NCBI GenBank assembly: GCA_963575745.1
Contig: CAUYUJ010020728.1
Location: forward strand, 107,501-150,000
From: Prorocentrum cordatum
Lineage: Eukaryota > Sar > Dinophyceae > Prorocentrales > Prorocentraceae
Direction: 5' to 3'
DNA: 42,500 bases
Shown in pieces: positions 28,441 through 37,492 of this stretch. The position numbers and the translations under genes were made by a program. Under the pieces are notes generated by a model. It did no database searches, was not told the DNA's origin, and saw nothing but the letters and a program-made list of their open reading frames with translations. Position 1 is the first letter of the stretch. Each line of letters begins with the position of its first letter.

Positions 28441-28850
28441 AGTATTGAAGCTAGAGATGTCAAGTTCTTTATGTTTGATCTTGTGCCCGAAAACCGATTA
28501 GATTCTTATCCCCTCACGGAGGCGTGGGTTATCAACCCGCTTGTGCGTATTCTTTCCGTATACAAATTGCAAGCTTGTGATCCCAAATATCGGGTAGCAT
28601 AATCACAGCCGGCCTGGTACCGGACCCCCGTTTCATTGTCGTCTTATTATGGCCAGAGCCCAATATTCCCCGACAGCGCTTTTTGAGCCAAGGTGGCTCC
28701 TAAGAGTGTTCGCGCGATCTCCTGCTTCTGATTCTCCTGCGCCGTCGGCGTCGTCGTCGTTGTCCAGCTTTTCGTCATCGTCGTCGTCATCATCCTCCCC
28801 CGCATCCACGTAATTCTCCATCTCGCCCTCGCTCTCCCCCTTTCCACTAC
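28441..28850. other. Unique DNA with no gene call
   Basis: An ORF at 28381-28602 (+) has ordinary composition but starts at a non-ATG codon and overlaps the duplicated block. No family recognised. The spliced-leader-like match on minus lies at 28684-28700. Confidence 0.3.
28684..28700 (-). other. Third spliced-leader-like match
   Basis: On the minus strand the DNA reads AGCCACCTTGGCTCAA, 14 of 16 identical to the central and 3' part of the dinoflagellate leader. No clear gene follows on the minus strand. Could be a relic or chance. Confidence 0.3.
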
Positions 28851-28854
28851 ACCT

Positions 28855-29407
28855 GCTTCTCCTCTTCCCCCTTCTCTCTTCCTTCCGCTCCTCCTCCTCC
28901 TCCTCCTCGTCATCCTCCTCATCCTTATCCTCCTGGTCCTCCCCCTCTTCCTCCCCCCCCTCCTCCTCGTCGTCCTCCTCCTACTCGTGTATCGTCTCAT
29001 CTCACTCCTCTTCGTCCCCTCCTCCTCCTCATCCTCCTAGTGCTATTCCTAGTCGTGTTCTTCCTCCTCATACTCTTCATCCTCTACCACGTCATCGACG
29101 GCCTCCTTGTATTTCTCCTCCTTCTCCTCCTACTGCTCGCCGTGTTCCTGTTTGTATTCCTCGTACTCCGCCTTGTGTTCCTCGTCCTCCTCCTCCTCAT
29201 CCTCGCAATGCTCGTCCTCCTCCTCCTCCTCCTCCTCCTCCTCCTCCTCCTCCTCCTCCTCCTCCTCCTCCCCCTCGTCCTCGCATTCCTCCTCCTCCTT
29301 CTCCTCCTCCTCTTCCTCCTGTGCCTCCTGCTCCTCCTGCTGCCCCTCCTCCTTCTCCTCCTGCTCCTCCTCCTCCGCTCCCTCCTCTTCCCTCTTTTCT
29401 GCTTCCT
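28855..29407. repeat. Degenerate TCC tract, pyrimidine strand on +
   Basis: 550 bp of TCC-rich DNA with a pure block at about 29214-29272 and CTCGTC, CTGCTC and CTTCTC variants elsewhere. It reads as poly-Glu on minus and continues into the minus-strand candidate gene. Confidence 0.92.
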
Positions 29408-29747
29408 CCGCCATGCCAGGGATGCTTTCGCACTCGATGCCGCTTCTGGGAGGCACCCTCGTCAGGGATGTCCTCGAACAGGTAGCGTTTGAGCTTGGTC
29501 CCGTCGCCCTCCTCCAGTATTCTTCTCGTGCAGAATGTCGGAGCTCTTTCCGCCTCCGTTTCTCCTCCCCCATCCTGCCTCCTCCCTGCTCGCCGCGCTC
29601 TAGTCGAGGCATCTCCACGATGTGCTCCAGCATGACTCCCAACTGATCAGCCTTTGTAGATTTCCAGAGCATCGTGCTCGCGCCGCGGCGCCAGCTAACT
29701 GCCTTGTCCGTCCGACCAGGTGCGCCCAGTTCTCTCCCAGAGCACAC
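29408..29747 (-). pseudogene. Possible decayed acidic protein, minus strand
   Basis: Read on minus from 29747, one frame gives protein-like text: MLWKSTKADQLGVMLEHI, then VEMPRLERGEQGGG and EEKRRRKELRHSAREE. A second frame then becomes better (ILEEGDGTKLKRYLFEDI, then PDEGASQKRHRVRKHPW), suggesting a frameshift near 29525. The first frame runs on into a poly-Glu tail through the TCC tract to 29130. The start region overlaps a 70-bp duplicated block (29722-29791), so the 5' end is unreliable. No family recognised; it may instead be spliced. Confidence 0.3.
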
Positions 29748-29791
29748 TTCGACAGCAGAAGTGGGATCAAGTGGTTCGTTTGGGTCTGACC
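29722..29791 (+). repeat. 70-bp block, copy 1, before TCC tract
   Basis: Starts GCGCCCAGTTCTCTCCCAGA and ends GGGTCTGACC. About 58 of 70 bases match 30302-30371 by eye. It is followed by a long TCC tract and then the 64-bp array. Confidence 0.85.
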
Positions 29792-29796
29792 TCTTC

Positions 29797-29944
29797 TTGC
29801 TCCTCCTCCTCCTCCTCCTCCTCCTCCTCCTCCTCCTCTCTCCTCCTCCTCCTCCTCCTCCTCCTGCGCCTCCTCCTCCTCCTCCTCCTCATCATCATCA
29901 TCATCTTCCTCCTCCTCCTCCTCCTCCTTCTCCTCTCTCCTCCC
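29797..29944. repeat. TCC tract between 70-bp block and 64-bp array
   Basis: About 148 bp of TCC with a short ATC cluster (29889-29903). The corresponding position after the second 70-bp block holds only about 25 bp of C/T-rich DNA. Confidence 0.95.
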
Positions 29945-31131
29945 TCGCGGAGCCCAGAGAGCTTCGGGAACGTTTCGAAAGAAGCGGGCCAGACCACCTC
30001 TGGCGCGGCATCTCGGAGCCCAGAGCTGCGAGGATGTCTCAGGCGAAACGCGCCAGACCACCTCGCGCACATGTTCTGAGAGCCTAGAGTTGCGAGGATG
30101 CTTCAAGCGAGACGAGCTGGACCACCTCGTGCGCAGCATCAAGGAGCCCAGAGTTGCCAGGATGTCTCAGGCGAAACAGACTGGACCACCTCGCGCGCAG
30201 CATTTCGGAACCCCGAAATGCGAGGATCTCTCAGGCGAAACGGGCTGGACCACCTCGCATGCGACATCTGGGATCTGAGAGTTCTGAGGATGTCTCAGGC
30301 GGCGCCCAGATCCCTCCCAGAGCACAATTCGACAACATAACTGTAATCAAATTGTTCGTATTGGTCTGACCCATCCCCCCTCCTGTCCCCTCCCTCTCGA
30401 AGCCCAGAGTCTGGAGGATGTCTCAGGCAAAACGGGCCAAACCACCTCGCCCGCCGCATCTCGGAGGTCTGATTTGCGAGGATATTCTAAGCGCAACGGG
30501 CCACACACCCTTGCGCACATTTTCTCAGAGCTCAGACTTGCAAGGCTGTCTCAGGCGAAACGAGCTGAACCACCTCTCGCGCAGCATCTCGGAGCTCAGT
30601 TGCAAGGCTGTTTCAAATGCTTGCGCGCGGCAGCTCGGAGCTCAGAGTTACGAGGATGTCTCAAGCGACACATGCCGGGCCACCTCGCGCGCGGCAGCTC
30701 GGAGAGCAGAGTTGCGAGGATGTCTCAGACGAAACGCGCCGGACCACCTTTCGCGCGGCATCTCGGAGCTCAGAATCGGGAGGATGTCTCAAGCCAAACG
30801 CGCTGAACCACCTCGCGCGCGGCGTGTCGGAGCTAAGAAGTGGGAGGATGTCTCGGGCGACATGCGCCGGACAACCTCGCGCGCGGCAGCTCGGAGTGCA
30901 TAATTGTGAGGATGTTTCAGGCGAAACCGGCTGCACCACCTCGCGCGCAGCGTCTCGGAGCCCAGATGTTCGATGATGTTTCAGGCGAAGCGGCTCAGAC
31001 CCACTCGCACAGCATCTCGCGGCTTAAAATGTCGAGTTTGTCTCGGGCGAAACGGCCCAGACATCTTCGCGCGCGGCGTCCTGAAGGCCAGATGTTCGAG
31101 GAGGTCTCGGGCGAAGTGGCCTGGACAACCA
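29945..31131 (+). repeat. 64-bp tandem satellite, about 18 units
   Basis: Unit consensus in blocks: GCATCTCGGAGCCCAGAGTT, GCGAGGATGTCTCAGGCGAA, then ACGGGCTGGACCACCTCGCG and CGCG. Units differ by roughly 10-30 percent and one (about 30586-30629) is truncated. The 64-base period is not a multiple of three, so the frame rotates each unit and the many short Ser-Gln-Ala-Lys-Arg-type ORFs are not a protein repeat. One unit is split by a second 70-bp block and C/T-rich DNA (30302-30396). Confidence 0.93.
30302..30371 (+). repeat. 70-bp block, copy 2, inside 64-bp array
   Basis: Homologous to 29722-29791 and exactly the same length. It interrupts a 64-bp unit right after GGATGTCTCAGGCG, and a fresh unit begins at about 30396. 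It indicates a block duplication of the 70-bp segment plus satellite. Confidence 0.85.
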
Positions 31132-31560
31132 GTTTGTTTGAGGAAGTCTCTGCTTCCATGCCCTTCGGCTGGAGGTAGCGTCTATCACAACAGCAGCCCG
31201 ATTCATCAAGCTGTTTGGGAATAGCGTCAAAATGCCATCGCGAATATGTTATCCAGATCTTCCAGATCTTTTCAGATTACCAGATGTGATTTAATTTCAT
31301 GCCACCATTGGCCATCAACATAATTCAAAGCATTGATCTTCGAAGACTACAAAAACAGGTGTTGCTTCAAGAAGAAGAAGACCTTTGCAGATGTCCGCGC
31401 ACGCGCGCGCTCGCAGAAATCATAAGAGAGCCACGGCTCGTGTGCTTTCGTGCCGTCGAACGAGAGACCATGCCGGCCGCACCCGCACGCGTGGCGAACA
31501 CACGTATTCAGCATGCGCTGTGCGCCCGCCAGTTCTGTCGAGCGATACCTCCGCACGCGC

Positions 31561-31793
31561 ACCTCCTCCTCCTCCTCCTCCTCTTCCTCCTCATCCTCCT
31601 CTGCCTCCTCCTCCTCCTCCTCCTCCTCCTCCTCCTCTCCTCCTCCTCCTCCTCCTCCTCTCCTCCTCCTCCTCCTCCTCTCCTCCTCCCTCCTCCTCTG
31701 CCTCCTCCTCCTCCTCCTTCTCCTCCTTCTCCTCCTCCTCCTCCTCCTCCTCCTCCTCCACTGCCTCCTCCTCCTCTTCCTCCTCCTGCTCCT
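31561..31793. repeat. TCC tract inside the second duplicate
   Basis: 233 bp of TCC with phase shifts (CTCTCC) and occasional CTG, CTT and CAC variants, pyrimidine strand on +. It begins exactly where the paralogous copy at 27981-27998 has only ACCTCCTC. Confidence 0.97.
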
Positions 31794-31907
31794 GAAAGCA
31801 CGCGGACGCCGCGATCATCACGAAAACCATTTTTTGCGTGGCTACAGCACCTTGTGAGAACCGCCGGGGTGGTCCTGGCACGGTCGCACACCTTAATGGC
31901 AGGTTTT

Positions 31908-32004
31908 ACCAGCTCGGCCATCCTCCCCGCCCCGCACACCTCGGCCATCCTCCCGGCCCCAAGCCTCGGCCATCCTCCCGGCCCCGCACCTCGGCCATCC
32001 CCTT
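31908..32004. repeat. CTCGGCCATCCTCCCGGCCCC tandem repeat, four units
   Basis: Units begin CTCGGCCATCCTCC, about 21-26 bp apart, four copies with small length differences. Confidence 0.9.
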
Positions 32005-32679
32005 GAGATCCTGGCGTTGCACTGTTTTGCACAACGGGCGTTTTCGCTCGAGTTCGGGCCCTGGTACCCTCACAGGTCGATCCGGCTCGAAAAATGACGC
32101 AGAAGGATATGGTTTGGGGCTCCGGGCGTGATTTTCTACAATGTTGTATTTTTTCATAACGTCGGATCTCAGGGCCTCCCGGCTGCCGAGAAATTTCACC
32201 CCAAATCGGCTTTCAGACTGCCTCGCCCCGACTGCCAGGGCCCTCATGTTCGCTGACAAGATGCAGACCCCCCCCGGGGCTCACCAATAGCAGCACAATG
32301 TTTCCACCACTTCTGAAACCTGGTGGTCGTGCCACAAGAATCCTGTCAGGGTCTCAGTTCTGCGCAGAGGCACTTCGCCACCATCCTCACCAACACCATC
32401 GTTATCGCGCCAGCTTCATCATTGCCACCGCCATCATCATTGCCATCATCTCCATTATCGTCGTCGTCACCATCGTCCCGTCGTCAACAGGATCATGCCC
32501 ATCGACATCGTCGTGGCCGTCGCCCTCCTCATCAGAGCCACCGTCAAAATCACCCGCAAACCCTTCTCATGGATCTGAATGGGAATGATCTTCGCGTCAT
32601 TACTGAAGTTAAGATTTGCCAGCAAGTTGCGGGTGAGTGGGTGGCATATGTGTTCGAGCATTGGAGTCGACGACTGCAA

Positions 32680-33260
32680 CATTGTCATAATGAACTGCAT
32701 CACGTGGACTCCACCACGTAGATTGCACGATGCACATACAGCAACGTTACATCGCCTGCACCTCCTGAACTGCACCACGTTGAATTTACATCGAGGTTTC
32801 AAACACTTTCAGGTTGTGGTCCACGCTGGAAATCATACATGCAATAGGGTTCCAGCGCATAGACCCTTCAATAGCCCGTTCGCACAATAAGTGTAGAACC
32901 GTATGTGTGAGGTGGGGAGGGACTTCGGTGCGTATCGAACCTTGCGTGGGGGTGCGGAACACATTGCGTGATCCTCAGTGTGAGTATGCAACCATACGAA
33001 TCCAAGCCATACAAGTCCAAGACGTCACCTGAAACATGTGCGATATACACGGCCCGGGTGGCGGTTGGCCATAAGGGGTCCCAGCCATGGGGGTCCGAGT
33101 AGCCAGCAGGAAAAAGGTGACACAGAGTGCCAGCTCCTCACAATGCAAGCAAGAGCTCCCAAGTGTTATTGCGTGAGAAACAAAGAGTTTTTACATAAGG
33201 ATGCACAATCGGAGGACCCAGTCATATGCAGTTGTGAGAAACGCAGTCGTGAGAATCGTC
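32680..33260. other. No gene recognised
   Basis: Short frames only. A CACCACGT word recurs several times near 32700-32790. No motif. Confidence 0.35.
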
Positions 33261-33261
33261 T

Positions 33262-33685
33262 TCGGTGGAGCTCCCGATGGGGCGACGAAACGTGTGAGTG
33301 GTGTGCCGACATGAGTGGCGGGGGCGCAGGTGGGCACCGCCATTGGGGCCATCGGTGGAGCTGCCGACGAGGGCCACGAAGCGTGTGAGGGATGTGCCGA
33401 AATGGGTGGCGGGGGACGCCTGCGGGCTGCGCTCCTGGGGGCTTCGGTGGAGCTCCTTATGGGGCCACGAGGCGTGTGAGGGATGTGCCGACACGGGTGG
33501 CGGGGACGCCTGCAGGCTGCGCCATTGGGACCTTCGCTGGGGGTCTTGTGGGGCCACGAAACGGGTGAGGGGTGTGCCGACATGAGTGGCGGGGACGCAT
33601 GCGGGCTGCGCCACGGGGACCTTAGGTTGAAATCCGATGGGGGGTCACGAAACGAGTGAGGGGTGTACCGAAGTGAGGGGGTTGA
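33262..33685. repeat. About 90-bp tandem repeat, five units
   Basis: Each unit contains CGGTGGAGCT (or a variant), GGGGCCACGAAACG, GTGTGAGGGGTGTGCCGACA, GGGTGGCGGGGACGCCTGCG and GGCTGCGCC. Later units are more diverged. Both strands carry frames through it; none is a credible protein. Confidence 0.85.
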
Positions 33686-33688
33686 CGG

Positions 33689-33768
33689 GGGGAGGGAGGG
33701 GGAGGAGGAGGAGGAGGAGGAGGAGGAGGAGGAGGAGGAGGAGGAGGAGGAGGAAGAGAGGAGGAGGA
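33689..33768. repeat. GGA tract at the end of the 90-bp array
   Basis: About 80 bp of GGA, purine strand on +, starting from a GGGGGGAGGGAGGG seed directly after the last tandem unit. Confidence 0.96.
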
Positions 33769-34200
33769 ACGCGGGAACTGTCTCTTCAAAACGAGGTCCC
33801 AACAACAGGTTTGTTGGAGAAAAAGTGGGAACATAAACAGAAATTACGGGAGCAGCGCGTGTTAGCTCACAGTCTTGAAGCCCCGCGGGGGGGGCAGCGA
33901 ACCCTTTCGTGGGCACAGCGCTGGCACTAAAGTTGCCCGTGGCTGTTGATTTTTTTTTTGGGGTGCCCTTTGAGTCAAGCGAGCATCCCATTTTTGGTCG
34001 GCATGGCGAATCCCGCCGCCTGTACCATTTTGGGGGATCCGTTGCTTGGTTCGACCTCGGCATCGGCAAGGCCGAAGTTGTGTGAGATCCGCGTCGAAAT
34101 CAAACGATGTCCCACTTCGTCCTCCCTTCCACCTTTCCTACCTCCTCTCCCTCCTCAGCCTTTTCGCTTCTCTCCCTCCCTCCTGCTCCCTCCTCCCGAA
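33769..34200. other. No gene recognised
   Basis: Unique DNA with T and G runs (33951-33960) and a C/T-rich end (34110-34200). Open frames reach across but show no motif. Confidence 0.35.
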
Positions 34201-34350
34201 GAAGAAAGAAGCATAAGCATGAACTCTCGGCGCTCCGCACAGGTTTCTTGGACCTGCGCCCGATTCCACTGGCGCGCTCCGCGCGCCAGGGAGGTGGGGG
34301 GGGTCGGCGCCGACCCGAGAAATCCGCGCAAAGCCCTGATGTTGATGTTG
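34201..34350. mobile_element. Long hairpin element, family B copy 3 (decayed)
   Basis: The left arm GCATAAGCATGAACTCTCGG and core CTGGCGCGCTCCGCGCGCCA match copies 1 and 2. The right arm (CGAGAAATCCGCGCAAAG) is recognisable but its outer part has become GATGTTGATGTTGATG. Pairing between arms is weaker than in the other copies, so this is the oldest of the three. Confidence 0.7.
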
Positions 34351-34641
34351 ATGCAGCTGTCTCTTCTTCTGACCCCCCACTCTTGGCAGGCATCCGAGAC
34401 AAAGTCCTCGGGCAGTGGGGTCTCCGCTGGAGGCCGGCGGCCAAGTGGGGGCGGCGCCGGCGGCCGTGTCTCGGAGTGGCATCTCGAGGCGCCTCGCAGC
34501 GGCGGCGCAGCTGTGACGCCTGGGGAGCGTGTGTGCTGTCACTCATGTTGCGAGGTCCGACTGCATGTGAATTCATGCAGGCACTTTGGGCACCTCCCTT
34601 CGGGTTGTGTCGCCCAGGTGTTTCGTCCGGGCACAGAAAAA

Positions 34642-34815
34642 GGGTGTCGGAAACAATTGAGCAACATTCATGCAGAACATATGGTTTGATTTCCCCCCCC
34701 CGTCCTCTCAAACGCAATGTCGGTTTCGGATCTTCCGATTTTGGGCCTCCGAGTGGTCTTCAAGGAACGTGCCAATTTTGAATTGCGGGGGAGGGTGGGA
34801 GTGTTGCATAACTTC
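34642..34815 (+). repeat. 170-bp dispersed repeat, family C copy 2
   Basis: Begins GGTGTCGGAAACAATTGAGC and ends near GCGGGGGAGGGTGGGAGTG. Same block order as 11518-11690. Confidence 0.75.
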
Positions 34816-35499
34816 TTCCAGCTGGCGCCCCTCCCCCCTGCTGATCCTCCGCCTCGACCCTTTCGCCCTCCTCCCCCGCGGTGGGGCACAGAACTCGGCC
34901 AGGCAGAGCGCTCGGCTGCAGCACCGACACATCCACGGGGTGCCGAGGGGCAGCGCGCATGTGTCCTGAGCTGCGGAGCATCAGCGGGAGGAGCAACGGG
35001 CGTGGCAATAATCTTTGCGCAAGAGCAGACAAGGCAGAGGCCAAGGAGAAGGAGGAGACAAAGGCGCACCTGAGGGTAGGAGGCCTGAGGAGGTACAGGC
35101 AGAAGGAAAGCCCAAGGGTCCGCAGGAGTGTAATGTTGTGAGGGAGGAGGATCAAAAGCAGGAGGAACAGGAGGAGCAGGAGGAGCAGGAGCACGCCGAG
35201 GGGATCATTGAGAACGGGGTTGGTTGTGATATTGAGGTCGCATCCGGCCCTAAGGGGCACGCCTGATGCATGCACTTGTGGATTTGCATGGTCTGCTCGA
35301 TCAAGGCTCGTTGCGGGAACCTGTTGGCACTCGTTCCTGGAACCTCTTGGCACGAGATGGCGCTCCCTCCTGGCGATCCGATATTCTCACCTCGTTTCCT
35401 GGTCGCGGCACGCGTCTGGCCTTCGCTGGCACGGTTTTCTGTCCCCCTTCCTCCTGCCGTACGCCTCTTGCTCATCTTGTCTCTCCTTGTCGTCCTCCT
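34816..35499. other. No firm gene; GGAGCA/GAGGAACA tract at 35155-35192
   Basis: Two overlapping + frames (34881-35141 and 35015-35266) look partly protein-like (ADKAEAKEKEETKAHLRV; then a Glu/Gln-rich run from a short purine repeat) and could be one decayed frame with a shift. Neither starts at a convincing ATG. Not called as a gene. Confidence 0.3.
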
Positions 35500-36800
35500 G
35501 GATTAGCGCCGCGCAAATTCGTCTACTAAGTTGTAGCAGCTACCACAACGGAGGTTGGCCACTTCTCAAAACAGGGCTCTCGCATTAGCGCCGCTGACAT
35601 TCGTCTTGAACGTTTGCAACAAATACAAGGATGGAGGGCGGTCTCTTTTGTAACTGTGGCCCTCGCTTGAGATTTCCTGAAACTTACTGGCCAGACCGTT
35701 GAACCTGTAACAACTTCACGTATGGCGCCTTCGTTTTAGATGTGCAAATTTAAATGTAAATTTGTGAACCAGTTGCGCGGAACCTGCTGCTCTTTTCCAC
35801 ACAGGGATCTCGTGGGGCACACCGTCAAACGTTATGGTCAGATGGTTGGGGGAAGATAATCAAATCAATATCCCCCCCTCCCCCGCAAACTGTTGATGGG
35901 CCTATATCAACAACACTCCCCCTCCCCCGCACTTGAAAGTTGGCACGTTTACGCGCTGCCGCTCGGACACTCAAACCCGCAATATCCGGAACCAACACTG
36001 CATTCGGGGGGAGGGGGGGAGAGTTGAAACCATGTGCTACGCGTGAGCGTTGCGTATTTGTTTCCGACACCTGTACCTTTTTCGTTTTTCTTACAACTCG
36101 CTCGAAGGATGCAGGGCAGCACCTTCTCAAGCAAGGCTCTCGCCCGAACGGCATGCACATAGGTCGCTCGTCTTTCAAGAGGGCGCCTCTCGTGGTGAAA
36201 ATGGACGGCGTGCAGGTGCCTACGAGAAGGAACCTTGGGACGGGACGGCGTACTGCAGAGCCGAGGATGCGTCCTGGGTTCGTGTTGGTCCTCTTCCTGC
36301 TCCTCCTCGTCCTCCTTCGCTCCTTCGTTCCCCCTCTTGTGGACAACTCCTCCCCGGCTCACCGGGGGGCTGGTCGAAAGGGTGGACCGTGCGTTTCGCT
36401 CGAGACTTCCCTGCCATGTGCGAACCTGAAGCTTCAGGATGTGCAGCGGCTCAGCGGACGGAGGGCGGGCGGTCTTCAACATGTGGCTCTGGCATTGGCG
36501 CCGCGCGCGCTCGCGTTCTAACAAGTCGCAAGCGTTTCACCGATTGGGGGCGGGTCGTTTTCAAAGTGTGGCTCTGGCCCTGGCGCCGCGCACATTTGCT
36601 AAACGTATTGCGAGCGGTTCACGGATTGAGGGCGGGTCGTTTCCGAAATGTGGTTCTCGTTTCAGTGCAGTGCGCATTCGTCTCAACCAGTTGCAAGAGC
36701 TTCTTGGAGTAAGAGCTGTTCTTTTTCAAAATGTGGTTCTCTCCTCCACGTCGCGCACATTCGTTTTAAACATGTGCCAGAGTTTCCAAGGACTCCCATG
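35500..36800. repeat. About 82-bp diverged tandem repeat
   Basis: Recurring block order: GGGCGGGTCGTTTTCAAA, GTGTGGCTCTGGC, GCGCCGCGCACATTCGT, then CAACAAGTTGCAAGCGTTTC. The clearest units start near 36459, 36546, 36628 and 36709. Two more diverged units lie near 35540-35690 and further ones near 35769-35850 and 36090-36150. The array is split by dispersed repeat family C copy 3. Confidence 0.7.
35905..36072 (-). repeat. 170-bp dispersed repeat, family C copy 3
   Basis: On minus it reads GGTGTCGGAAACAAATACGC through GAATGCAGTGTTGG to CGTGCCAACTTTCAAGTGCG. It lies within the 82-bp array, with array-like units on both sides, so it is likely an insertion. Confidence 0.75.
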
Positions 36801-37147
36801 GCTGCGTACCAGAAAATGGCGTGTTGGATCGATTCAGGATTGCCAAGCGCAGCCGTTACGTTGATATTACCAGCGCGACTCCAATAGAAAACGATTTAGG
36901 GGTTTTCTGGCCGCGCCGTCGTTAGAATTCCCAACCCCTCCTCTTCGCTGCAATACCCCCGCAGTTCCCCAGGAGGCGGTCGTCAGTTTGTTGTTGCCCT
37001 CTCTTAGCGGTGAGGGAGGTGTTTCCGTCAGTTTTGCGATCCCCACCTTTATTTTTTCTTGGTGAGTCCACGTCGTCGGTTCTGACTGTTCTTGGGTTTG
37101 ATTCTGTTAATAACTCCCCCGTGATGCGTTGATTCGGCGACTCCTCC

Positions 37148-37167
37148 TCCCCCTCCGACGACGATGA

Positions 37168-37199
<32 letters not shown>

Positions 37200-37222
37200 G
37201 CCACGACGACGACAACGAGGCC
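37148..37222. repeat. GAC/GGCGAC tract
   Basis: CGACGACGATGACGACGGCG followed by further GAC and GGC units. Immediately followed by the GGCCACCGCC module that recurs at 40972. Confidence 0.93.
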
Positions 37223-37272
37223 ACCGCCTAGCGGTGTTGCCCGCCGCTCCTCGCCGCTTCAGCGGGCGCGAC
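37217..37272 (+). repeat. GGCCACCGCC module, copy 1
   Basis: GGCCACCGCCTAGCGGTGTT followed by GCCCGCCGCTCCTCGCCGCT and TCAGCGGGCGCGA. A close copy at 40972-41030, same orientation, is also preceded by a GAC tract. The two flank the endonuclease-coding region. Confidence 0.8.
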
Positions 37273-37334
37273 GCCACCTCCTCCTCCTCCTCCTCCTTTT
37301 CCTCCTCCCCCTCCTCCTCCTCCTCCTCCTCCTC

Positions 37335-37367
<33 letters not shown>

Positions 37368-37402
37368 TTCTTCCTCCTCCTCCTCCTCCTCCTCCTCCTC
37401 CG
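37271..37402. repeat. TCC tract with internal GAC block
   Basis: TCC repeats, a GAC block (37334-37367) and more TCC, pyrimidine strand on +. It lies just upstream of the endonuclease-like ORF. Confidence 0.95.
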
Positions 37403-37492
37403 CAGCCGCCGCTTCTGCTCAAGCCACCTTTTCAGCGGCCCAGCAGGCATCCCGCGCAGAGCAGCTCCGCCCGCCAGGGCGCCTTCCATGAC

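Larger units (their letters stand above)
31330..32670 (+). repeat. Diverged segmental duplicate, copy 2
   Basis: Partner of 27740-28440. Its first matching part ends at GCACCTCCTC and then runs into a 233-bp TCC tract. About 570 bp of extra DNA separates the two matching parts, including a 25-bp tandem repeat. Confidence 0.6.

Noticed and set aside
30418-30976. ORFs with MSQAKRA-type repeats in the 64-bp array
   Set aside because: The 64-bp period shifts the reading frame at every unit, so no protein repeat is maintained.
29945-31131. CRISPR-like array
   Set aside because: The 64-bp units are contiguous and all similar, with no unique spacers, in eukaryote-type DNA.
32925-32950. tRNA B-box-like GGTTCGATAC on minus
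   Set aside because: No T-stem pairing, acceptor stem or A box around it.
33975-34010. Fourth spliced-leader-like match (CCATTTTTGGTC)
   Set aside because: Too many mismatches and an inserted T; similarity is limited to a T-rich word.
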